NCBI GenBank assembly: GCA_022712845.1
Contig: JAFLJV010000125.1
Span: 1-5,826, forward strand
Source: Sulfurimonas sp.
Lineage (GTDB): Bacteria; Campylobacterota; Campylobacteria; Campylobacterales; Sulfurimonadaceae
DNA length: 5,826 nucleotides
Reading direction: 5' to 3'
A model generated the notes under the pieces. It saw only the letters and a list, made by a program, of their open reading frames with translations. It was not told where the DNA came from and made no database searches. Positions 1 through 5,826 of this stretch are shown here, in pieces (the stretch's first letter is position 1; each line of letters starts with the position of its first letter). Made by a program: the position numbers and the translations under genes.

Positions 1-1426
1 ATGATATGATAGGATGTGTTTCATCTACATGTAATTTTCTAAAAAACTCATAGTTTTCATCAATAATAATTTTTCTAGGCTCTATATCTAGCTCAAATAC
101 TTGTCGCTTCTTACTTAAATCTACTTCTGCTAAAAGACATTCATCATCAGAACATACTGAAAGTGGGATATAACCACTAGTCATATTACTCATCACATCA
201 AATTCAAGAACATATTTATTTTCTATGTACATTAGCGTCAAATCAGCTATCTGAAAATCTAAAGCACCTTTTGAATATACCCAAGTTTTGAAAAAATCAA
301 GTAATTTTTCTCCTGAGACCTCTTCATATACTTCTCTAAGATTTTTATATGTAGCAACTTTATATGGAAATTTATCTAATAATTTTCTAGTTCCTTCATT
401 AAATGTACTTTCACCTATTTTTTTCTCTAACATATAAAAGAAAAAAGCAGCTTTTCCATAACCAATGGCATTTTTGCTCTCTTGTGTTTTAGTGATAAAC
501 TCAATAAGAGCTATCTCATCAGTTGAATTTACATAAGAGTTATACTTCATCAATATATCTTTTCTATACTCCGCTGCTCTACCATCTTTTTTAGCATATA
601 AATAATCAGCATAATATGTAGTCATCCCCTCTACCCAGTTTCCAACTTGAGGTGTATAAATATAATTTCCAAGCCATTGATGTGCTATTTCATGCCCTAA
701 AGAGCCATTAAGTACAAAATCTTTATCTAAGATTTGTTGTCCAATTAAAGTAAATGTTGGCATAGAATAACCAGCTGGAAATGGTGTTTCTACAATTGAA
801 AATTTATTAAATGGTAAAAAACCAAATAACTCTTTATAAAGTTTAAAGTACTCTTTACTTTTGTCAAAATATTTTTGAGATAATTTGGCATCTTTAGGAT
901 AAAAGTATGTTGATAATTCTAAGCCATCTTCTGTTGTAGTAGAGTTTGTTATGTACTTATTTGATGAAATTAAGTGTAGCGTATCTAGTGGATTATCATA
1001 TATGTATCTTTTTCCATCTTTTGTTTTTTCAACTCTTGTTGCTTCAATTATATTTACAAAATCTGAATTTTTAATATTTGTTTCATACCTACACATATCA
1101 TCAATTTTTGGATACCATGAGTCAAGTAAAATTGCTTCACCATTCATTGGCTTAAAATTATGTGTAAAAGTTATATCTACACTTTTTTCTACATCTTCTT
1201 TAATTAAGTGAGGAATATTGTTTTCTATACTAAGAGTTGCATTTTTTATATCTAAAATCTTAGCTTTAGTATCTAATAAATTTATAGATGGATGATTACT
1301 TGTAATAGTTGCTTTCCCACTTAGTAAACCCTTATCAACATCTATATCGATATCTAACACATAAGTACATTTATGAGCATATAACGAAGTTAACGCAATA
1401 GTTAAAAGTAAAAAGATTTTTTTCAT
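1..1426 (-). CDS. Secreted M1-like zinc metallopeptidase (3' end outside window)
   Basis: This gene encodes a probable periplasmic or exported zinc peptidase of the M1 (gluzincin) clan; its substrate is unknown. The visible part is 475 residues with no internal stop, and the C-terminus is cut by the window edge. Residues 1-17 (MKKIFLLLTIALTSLYA) look like a Sec signal peptide cleaved before H18. A beta-rich N-terminal region of about residues 18-180 precedes the catalytic part. The zinc site is HEIAHQWLGN, with H245 and H249 as ligands and E246 as catalytic base; the third ligand is probably E266 in WVEGMTTYY. Y323 in GYGKAAFFFY fits the M1 transition-state tyrosine. The exopeptidase GAMEN motif is absent, and GYSMP (219-223) lies where it would be, so true aminopeptidase activity is uncertain. 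The ATG at 1426 is preceded by AGGA 10 nt upstream (1437-1440) and directly yields the signal peptide, which supports this start. The gene is divergent from the reductase. Confidence 0.85.
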   Translation of the reverse strand, partial: MKKIFLLLTIALTSLYAHKCTYVLDIDIDVDKGLLSGKATITSNHPSINLLDTKAKILDIKNATLSIENNIPHLIKEDVEKSVDITFTHNFKPMNGEAILLDSWYPKIDDMCRYETNIKNSDFVNIIEATRVEKTKDGKRYIYDNPLDTLHLISSNKYITNSTTTEDGLELSTYFYPKDAKLSQKYFDKSKEYFKLYKELFGFLPFNKFSIVETPFPAGYSMPTFTLIGQQILDKDFVLNGSLGHEIAHQWLGNYIYTPQVGNWVEGMTTYYADYLYAKKDGRAAEYRKDILMKYNSYVNSTDEIALIEFITKTQESKNAIGYGKAAFFFYMLEKKIGESTFNEGTRKLLDKFPYKVATYKNLREVYEEVSGEKLLDFFKTWVYSKGALDFQIADLTLMYIENKYVLEFDVMSNMTSGYIPLSVCSDDECLLAEVDLSKKRQVFELDIEPRKIIIDENYEFFRKLHVDETHPIIS

Positions 1427-1561
1427 ATTTTATATGTCCTATTTTATATTTATAATATTGTAACTAGAAAAAGAATACAAAAGATAATATTATAAGAGAT
1501 AGCATAAATAAAAATGACATATATTCTTTTATTTATAATAATTATTAGATAGAATAGCTCT
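1427..1561. promoter_or_regulatory. Divergent promoter region between peptidase and reductase genes
   Basis: These 135 bp separate two divergent start codons and are extremely AT-rich. For the plus-strand reductase gene a perfect TATAAT lies at 1534-1539, which would give a leader of only about 16 nt; no good -35 is visible at the usual spacing. For the minus-strand peptidase gene, TATAAT reads on the minus strand at 1494-1489, giving a leader of about 55 nt. Perfect short palindromes occur at 1484-1493 (ATAATATTAT) and 1536-1547 (TAATAATTATTA). Such matches are common by chance in DNA this AT-rich, so the exact promoter positions are tentative, while the presence of promoters here follows from the gene arrangement. 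Confidence 0.45.
1533..1547. promoter_or_regulatory. Possible Fur box overlapping the reductase promoter
   Basis: The 15-mer TTATAATAATTATTA has the 7-1-7 inverted-repeat layout of a Fur operator. Compared with TGATAATnATTATCA it agrees at 12 of 14 defined positions, and with the Helicobacter-type TAATAATnATTATTA at 13 of 14. It overlaps the candidate -10 hexamer and lies 15-29 bp before the start codon of a siroheme and 4Fe-4S enzyme, where iron-responsive control would make sense. The surrounding DNA is so AT-rich that a chance match is quite possible. Confidence 0.3.
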
Positions 1562-3265
1562 ATGGAAAAAAAATTAAACAAAAGAGAGCGATACAAAGCT
1601 CAACTAAAACCAATTGATTATTACAAAGACTTTGAAAATATTGATTTTGACAGTTTAAGTGAGGGAGATAGATTTTACCTTCAAGACTTTGGTATTTTTA
1701 CTACTGATTTTTTAGAGGGTGAATTTACACTTCGTATCCGTATACCTGGTGGAAGAATAATGCCAGAACAGTTTACAAGCCTCGCAGATATTGTAGATGA
1801 ATATGATTTAAAAATTATTCTTACTGCTAGGTCTGGTATACAACTTCATGATGTAGAATCTGATAATGTTTTAGATATCCATAAACGCATAAATGCTCTT
1901 GGCATCTCAACTTGGCAAAGCTTTGGTGATAATGTTAGAAATATAGTAACTGATGCTTATGACGGACGTGGCAAGTACAGCGAAATAGAAACTTATCCTA
2001 TTGTGATGCAAATGCACAACTATATTATCCAAAATCCACGTTATGTTGGTATGCTTCCTCGTCGTGTTTCTATTGGTATATCTGGAAATCGTGCAGATGT
2101 AACTTCATTTTTTTCTAATGACTTATATTTTGGACTAGCAAAAAAAGATAACGAGCTTGGTTTTAATGTTTATATGGGTGGTAAAAATACTGAAGTTGCT
2201 AAACCTGCTGATATATTTTTAAAAGAAGATGAAGTATTTGAATTTTTTAAAGCTCTTGTAGAAGCATTTTTTCTTCACGGTTCTCGTTATACTCGTTCTA
2301 AAACTCGAATTTTTCATATGATTGAAGAACATGGTATGGATGATATGAAAGCTCTTATTAAAAAAGAGTATAAACATGAGTTTCAAAGTGCTGGTGAATT
2401 AATTTTAGAAAAAGCAAAATTTTCAGAATTTCATGAACTTCAAAATGGATTATTTGGTTTTTGTTATCAAACAGATTGCTCACGTTTAACTCCAAGTGAG
2501 ATGAAAAAAATCTCTTCTTTCGCATCACAGAACAATACAGAGATTCGTCTGGGAATTGATCAAAACATCTATATACTTGGTTTAAAAGAAAAAAATATAT
2601 CTTTAGAATCACCCACTATTACAGATACTATCTTAACATGTGCTGGTAACTTATGTCCATATGCTGTTTGGAGTATAAAAGATGAAACATCTTATTTACC
2701 ACTTGATAAAATAAATGAGCATCAAATTCAAGTAGGGTTTTCTGGATGTGCTAAAGGTTGTGGAAGGCATCGCCACACAGATATAGGTCTCATAGGTTTA
2801 AAAACAAATAACTTTGGTGATACAGATGGTGGTGCTAGAATATTTATAGGAGCTCAGCATTCTGATGGAACATCAACAGCTAGACAACTTTTTTCAATGG
2901 TTCCATTTGTTCATTTGCATAGCGTTATATCATTAATTATTAAGCTGTTTGAGCTAAGTGGATATGAAGAATTTGAAGATTATGCAGCTGATGTACTAAA
3001 TAAATACTCAGAAGACTTTGTATCTATATGGGTTTTAGCAAATCTTGAGACCAATAAAGCTATCACACTAAAAGAACCTACAAAAGAAAATAACTTTGAT
3101 GATGAAAAAGAGTTGTTAAAAGAAGAGTTTGCAGATTTAGATTTTTGGTCACATGTTGGTGAAAATTTTTATGAATCTATAAGCTACTTAGGTAAAAAAC
3201 TTTGGACTATTGAGGGAGAAGATCCTCGCTATAAACCAAAAATACAAAGAACTAACTTTCGTTAA
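1562..3265 (+). CDS. Siroheme/4Fe-4S nitrite or sulfite reductase
   Basis: This is a complete 567-residue hemoprotein of the assimilatory nitrite/sulfite reductase family, which uses siroheme coupled to a 4Fe-4S cluster for six-electron reduction of nitrite to ammonium or sulfite to sulfide, normally in the cytoplasm. The first ferredoxin-like half domain covers about residues 40-120, with the siroheme-contact patterns LRIRIPGG (57-64), TARSGIQLH (88-96) and NVRN (124-127). The first siroheme domain follows (about 125-275), then the second half domain (about 290-350). The cluster ligands are C360 and C365 (TCAGNLCPYA) and C396 and C400 (GCAKGCGRHRHTDIGL). The first pair has four intervening residues instead of the usual five. 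At LPRRVS (165-170) the lysines of sulfite reductases are Arg168 and Ser170, so the substrate cannot be assigned and I give no symbol. An in-frame TAG at 1550-1552 rules out a longer protein; no strong Shine-Dalgarno is visible. No ferredoxin or siroheme-synthesis gene lies nearby. Confidence 0.93.
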   Translation: MEKKLNKRERYKAQLKPIDYYKDFENIDFDSLSEGDRFYLQDFGIFTTDFLEGEFTLRIRIPGGRIMPEQFTSLADIVDEYDLKIILTARSGIQLHDVESDNVLDIHKRINALGISTWQSFGDNVRNIVTDAYDGRGKYSEIETYPIVMQMHNYIIQNPRYVGMLPRRVSIGISGNRADVTSFFSNDLYFGLAKKDNELGFNVYMGGKNTEVAKPADIFLKEDEVFEFFKALVEAFFLHGSRYTRSKTRIFHMIEEHGMDDMKALIKKEYKHEFQSAGELILEKAKFSEFHELQNGLFGFCYQTDCSRLTPSEMKKISSFASQNNTEIRLGIDQNIYILGLKEKNISLESPTITDTILTCAGNLCPYAVWSIKDETSYLPLDKINEHQIQVGFSGCAKGCGRHRHTDIGLIGLKTNNFGDTDGGARIFIGAQHSDGTSTARQLFSMVPFVHLHSVISLIIKLFELSGYEEFEDYAADVLNKYSEDFVSIWVLANLETNKAITLKEPTKENNFDDEKELLKEEFADLDFWSHVGENFYESISYLGKKLWTIEGEDPRYKPKIQRTNFR

Positions 3266-3368
3266 TTCAATATGAAGTGATATAACCATAAAGATAGATA
3301 ATAGGCTTATAATGTTATAGATCTACTATGGAGATAATAGATATTCTTAAATAAATAACTTTAAGAGT
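3266..3368. other. Convergent spacer with two weak inverted repeats
   Basis: This spacer lies between the convergent ends of the reductase and response-regulator genes. One imperfect hairpin has arms at 3321-3329 and 3334-3342 (ATCTACTAT and ATAATAGAT, loop GGAG, one mismatch). A second follows directly, with arms at 3343-3351 and 3360-3368 (ATTCTTAAA and TTTAAGAGT, one G-U pair, 8-nt loop). Either could help end transcription from one side, but both stems are nearly all A-T and neither is followed by a T-run, so they are not typical intrinsic terminators. No gene is seen here. Confidence 0.25.
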
Positions 3369-4043
3369 CTAATCATGAAAAAAAAGTTGATATCCAAAGC
3401 CTTTAATATTTTTTATCAATTTTTTTGAAGTTTTAGCTCTTAACCTTCTTATAAAAGTTCTAACTCTCTCATCGGTGACATCAGCGTTCCATAAACTCTC
3501 TTTAATTATCTGATCATCTATAATATTATTTTTACTCTCAATCAATAATGATAAAAATTTAATCTCATTTTTTGTAAGTGGAACAAATCTGTCATTTTTA
3601 TATAATGCGTTAGTAGTTTTGTTATATATAAAATTTTCATCTAATTTAATATGCTTATCATCAAGTTTAGAAGTGATACTACTTATATAATCTAGTAAAT
3701 CATCTGGATCAAACGGTTTTACAAAGTATTTTGTAATCCCTATATCTATTGCATTAAAGAGTTTGTCTTTTTCAGAAAATGCACTTAAGATAATTATGGG
3801 AGTATTTGGTCTTATCTGTCTTAACTCTTTTGCCATATCAAGCCCAGAGAGTCTAGGCATCTCTATATCAGTAATAACTATATCTGGCTTTATTTTTAAA
3901 AATAGCTCTTTACCCTCTATACCATCTGAAGCAATAATAAAACTAAAAAAACTATCTCCTATAGCATCTTTTAAAAGTCTTGCTAAATTTTCTTCATCCT
4001 CTACAAGAAGAACTTTTAACTCTTTTAAGGCTCTATTTTTCAT
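3369..4043 (-). CDS. OmpR/PhoB-type response regulator
   Basis: This is a 224-residue DNA-binding response regulator, the output half of the two-component system with the adjacent kinase. The N-terminal receiver domain (about 9-125) shows the acidic pocket E15-D16-E17, the phosphoacceptor D59 in ITDIEMP, the switch residue S87 (IIILSAF), Y106 and the conserved K109 in KPF. The C-terminal winged-helix domain (about 140-222) has the family pattern: L156-T157-x-N-E, the helix around W185, the recognition helix VRTFIRRLRAK (194-204), and the wing GFGYQLF (215-221). All catalytic receiver residues are present, so normal phosphorylation control is expected. The ATG lies inside the end of the kinase gene (11-bp overlap), with GGA 5 nt upstream, which suggests translational coupling. 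Stop codon is TAG. The target promoters are unknown. Confidence 0.94.
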   Translation of the reverse strand: MKNRALKELKVLLVEDEENLARLLKDAIGDSFFSFIIASDGIEGKELFLKIKPDIVITDIEMPRLSGLDMAKELRQIRPNTPIIILSAFSEKDKLFNAIDIGITKYFVKPFDPDDLLDYISSITSKLDDKHIKLDENFIYNKTTNALYKNDRFVPLTKNEIKFLSLLIESKNNIIDDQIIKESLWNADVTDERVRTFIRRLRAKTSKKLIKNIKGFGYQLFFHD

Positions 4044-5244
4044 TATTTTCCAATGGAATTTTTATACTGAAGGTTGTTGTTTTTTTTCCACTTTTTACAT
4101 CTATAGTACCATTTAAACCTTGTTCACATATCATTTTTGACATAAACAGACCTAAACCTGTACCACGACTTTTATGTTTTGTAGTAAAGTATGGCTCAAA
4201 TATTTTATCTATGTTAGTCTTAGATATTCCACCAGCATTATCTTGTATCTCTATCAATACAAATTTTTTTCTTTTTTTGATACTTATATTTATCTCTTTG
4301 ATTAGTATTGAATTACTTATAAAAGCATCTTTTGAGTTAGTAATTAAATTTATTACAACTTGAGTTAACTCATTTGTCACTCCAAGCACTTTTATATCAA
4401 TAAAGTCTGTTTTAATATTTATCATTTCATCATTGATAATTTTATCTAGTAGCCCTATTGATTCTTTAATACTCTCACTTATATTAAAATAATGCTTCTC
4501 TTTTTGTGGAGTAAAAAAATTAGTAAAATCATCTATAGTATTTGACATATTTTTTATAATATTTTTGCTTTCATTATAAAACTTATTTAAATCATCTTGA
4601 TTTTCATTTTGTGCAGCTTTTTTTATACTAAACATAGCAAGACTTAACTCTGTTAAAGGCTGTCTCCATTGATGGGCTATATTTGCAAGCATCTGTCCAA
4701 GGCTTGCATGTCTTGATTGCCAAAACATAACACGCTGTTTTTTTTCATTCTTTGTAATCTCTTCTTCAATACGCTTTTCCAAAGTCATATTTAATTCTTT
4801 TAGCTCTTTTGTTTTTTTAGCTACTCTTTTTTCTAAAGTTTTATTTAACTCTTCATACTCTATCTCTTTTTTAAGTAGTTGCTCTTTTAAAAACACTTCT
4901 TTAGTTACATCATACCTAATAGCAATATACTCAACTATATTATCATTTTCATCAAGTATAGGAGTTACTGTAGTATTTACATAAAAGGAAGAGCCATCTT
5001 TAGCTAGATTTTTAACAGTAGATTTATATGTCTTTTTACTTTTAATTGTATCCCATAGAAGAGCAAACACCTCTTCATTAACATCAGGGTGTCTAACAAT
5101 ATTATGGTTTTGCCCTATAAGCTCACTTCTTGAGTAACCACTTATATTACAAAACTCATCATTTACAAAAGTGATAATCCCTTCAGTATCTGTTTTAGAA
5201 ACTATATTACTGTTTTGTATTGCTTCTTTATACTGTTCTGTCAT
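4033..5244 (-). CDS. Soluble PAS-domain sensor histidine kinase
   Basis: This is a 403-residue histidine kinase with no hydrophobic membrane segment, so it should act in the cytoplasm and sense an internal signal. An N-terminal PAS domain (about 5-118) resembles that of the aerotaxis receptor Aer; R51-H52-P53-D54 matches the Arg-His-Pro-Asp stretch needed for FAD binding in Aer. A helical linker (about 116-172) rich in Glu and Lys is likely a coiled coil and contains an 18-residue repeat. The dimerization/phosphoacceptor helix carries H191 in IAHQWRQPL. The ATPase domain (about 285-398) has the N box (N303 in NLITNSKDA), the G1 box DNAGGI (335-340), the F box IFEPYFTTK (348-356) and the G2 box GTGLGL (361-366), all apparently intact. 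The ATG is 6 bp after the polA stop codon, and the 3' end overlaps the response-regulator gene by 11 bp; the regulator is the expected partner. No good Shine-Dalgarno precedes the start, which fits coupling to polA translation. Confidence 0.94.
   Translation of the reverse strand: MTEQYKEAIQNSNIVSKTDTEGIITFVNDEFCNISGYSRSELIGQNHNIVRHPDVNEEVFALLWDTIKSKKTYKSTVKNLAKDGSSFYVNTTVTPILDENDNIVEYIAIRYDVTKEVFLKEQLLKKEIEYEELNKTLEKRVAKKTKELKELNMTLEKRIEEEITKNEKKQRVMFWQSRHASLGQMLANIAHQWRQPLTELSLAMFSIKKAAQNENQDDLNKFYNESKNIIKNMSNTIDDFTNFFTPQKEKHYFNISESIKESIGLLDKIINDEMINIKTDFIDIKVLGVTNELTQVVINLITNSKDAFISNSILIKEINISIKKRKKFVLIEIQDNAGGISKTNIDKIFEPYFTTKHKSRGTGLGLFMSKMICEQGLNGTIDVKSGKKTTTFSIKIPLENNEK
4744..4851 (-). 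repeat. Intragenic tandem repeat in the kinase coiled-coil linker
   Basis: Kinase residues 132-149 and 150-167 are two adjacent 18-residue units sharing the pattern E-L-N-x-T-L-E-K-R at the same offset (ELNKTLEKR, then ELNMTLEKR), after which the copies diverge. The DNA of the two copies, 4851-4798 and 4797-4744, is also similar in the first half. This looks like a duplication that lengthened the signalling helix between the PAS domain and the phosphoacceptor helix. Confidence 0.6.
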
Positions 5245-5250
5245 ATGTGA

Positions 5251-5826
5251 CTACTTTAACTCGCTCCAGTTATTACCTATGTTTAAACTAGTTTTTAAAG
5301 GTATATTTAACTTCATGATATCTTCCATAATAACTTTAAACTTATCACCTAAAACCTCTGCCTCAGATTCATTTACCTCAAATATCAACTCATCATGAAT
5401 CTGTAAAAGCATTTTTGCATTAAGTTTTTCATCTTCTATAACTTTATGAATTTTATTCATTGAGAGTTTTATCAAATCACTTGCACTACCTTGAAACAAA
5501 GAGTTTACAGACTCTCTCTCGTAAGCTGCCTTAAACATTGGTGTTGCATTTTCATAGTCAAAATATCTTCTACGCCCAAGTAGTGTTTGAACATATCCAT
5601 CTTCTTTAGAATTATCTACAATAGAGCGAAAGTAAGTTCTAACTGTAGGAAATGATTCAAAATACTTCTCTATAATCTCTTTTGCTTCTTTTGTAGTTAT
5701 GCCTAAAGTAACTGATAATTTTTTAGGTCACATTCCATATAAAAGTCCAAAGTTTACTGTTTTTGCAATACTTCTTTTACTAGCTGCTTCATCCTCACCA
5801 AAAAGAGCAATAGCTGTCTGCATATG
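5251..5826 (-). pseudogene. polA: DNA polymerase I, C-terminal part, with in-frame TGA
   Basis: This is the last 191 codons of DNA polymerase I, the enzyme that fills gaps and replaces primers in replication and repair; the 5' part lies beyond the right edge. Numbering visible codons from 5826, motif B (O-helix) shows R18, K22, F26 and Y30 in KRSIAKTVNFGLLYGM, equal to Arg754, Lys758, Phe762 and Tyr766 of the E. coli enzyme. Codon 33, right after YGM, is TGA (5730-5728), where E. coli has Ser769 and relatives, as I recall, often Gly. The frame then continues with normal family sequence: GYVQTLLGRRRYF, the N...QG pair of ERESVNSLFQG, and motif C LLQIHDELIFEV with the catalytic Asp. The true end is TAG at 5253-5251. 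No other lesion is visible. If the TGA is real and terminates, the product lacks the catalytic Asp and most of the palm. The longest stop-free ATG frame after it begins at 5538 and could not make a polymerase. Recent mutation, base-call error or read-through remain open. Confidence 0.88.
5728..5730 (-). other. In-frame TGA codon inside polA
   Basis: The minus strand reads GGA ATG TGA CCT AAA across this site, in the frame that encodes DNA polymerase I on both sides. A single G-to-T change from GGA (Gly) would create it. The next base is C, and TGA followed by C is the leakiest stop context known in bacteria, so partial read-through is possible. No other in-frame TGA occurs in the roughly 1,670 codons of the other four genes, which argues against a genome-wide code change. 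Confidence 0.85.

Noticed and set aside
951..1211. Plus-strand open frame of 86 codons.
   Set aside because: It lies antisense within the peptidase gene, has a hydrophobic low-complexity composition and no recognisable domain; it is a by-product of AT-rich antisense coding.
2358..2612. Minus-strand open frame of 84 codons.
   Set aside because: It lies antisense inside the reductase gene, whose conserved motifs flank it; no independent evidence of coding.
3763..4363. Two overlapping plus-strand open frames (3763-4116 and 3980-4363).
   Set aside because: They are antisense to the well-supported response-regulator and kinase genes and show no family features.
5171..5398. Plus-strand open frame of 75 codons across the polA-kinase junction.
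   Set aside because: It is antisense to both genes and carries no recognisable motif.
5251..5538. Reading the 95-codon ATG frame at the end of polA as an independent small gene.
   Set aside because: It is plainly the C-terminal palm region of DNA polymerase I, continuous in frame with upstream polymerase sequence; the ATG at 5538 is an internal methionine with no clear ribosome binding site.
5702..5727. Inverted repeat CCTAAA/TTTAGG immediately downstream of the polA TGA, suggesting a selenocysteine insertion element.
   Set aside because: The stem is only 6 bp with a 14-nt loop, lacks the features of a bacterial SECIS, and both arms are explained by the coding sequence. The site holds a small residue (Ser or Gly) in the family, and a selenocysteine in DNA polymerase I is unprecedented.
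5251..5826. Whole-genome reassignment of TGA to glycine or tryptophan.
   Set aside because: Four other genes totalling about 1,670 codons contain no in-frame TGA and use ordinary Gly and Trp codons, which is not expected under a reassigned code. The stop codons seen (TAA once, TAG three times) are too few to argue either way.

Overview
The window is AT-rich and codes on both strands in the style of a Campylobacterota (epsilonproteobacterial) genome such as Sulfurimonas, Arcobacter or a relative. This placement rests on base composition, on the soluble sensor kinase with a HQWRQPL phosphoacceptor box typical of that phylum, and on the general look of the proteins. It is inference, not a database match. 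There is no sign of a mobile element, CRISPR array, tRNA or rRNA.

Layout, left to right. (1) Positions 1-1426, minus strand: the first 475 residues of a secreted M1-like zinc metallopeptidase, whose C-terminus lies beyond the left edge. (2) 1427-1561: a 135-bp divergent promoter region holding a Fur-box-like palindrome. (3) 1562-3265, plus strand: a complete siroheme/4Fe-4S nitrite/sulfite reductase of 567 residues. (4) 3266-3368: a short convergent spacer with two weak inverted repeats. (5) 3369-5826, minus strand: a tight cluster transcribed from right to left, consisting of the C-terminal part of DNA polymerase I (polA), a soluble PAS histidine kinase starting 6 bp after it, and an OmpR-type response regulator overlapping the kinase by 11 bp.

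The kinase and regulator form a cognate two-component pair. The kinase has an Aer-like PAS domain that keeps the Arg-His-x-Asp residues used for FAD binding in Aer, so a redox or energy input is plausible. Its target genes cannot be told from the window. The reductase and the peptidase are divergent neighbours with no clear functional link.

The most unusual signal is an in-frame TGA inside polA at 5728-5730. It falls in the nucleotide-binding O-helix directly after the YGM motif, while the reading frame on both sides remains a well-conserved DNA polymerase I. It is either a recent nonsense mutation, a base-call error, or a recoded or read-through codon. Secondary points are non-canonical active-site and cluster-binding residues in the reductase (Cys-x4-Cys; Arg and Ser at the usual active-site lysines) and a peptidase whose GAMEN motif is replaced and whose zinc-ligand spacing is two residues short. 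I found no convincing new multi-gene system.
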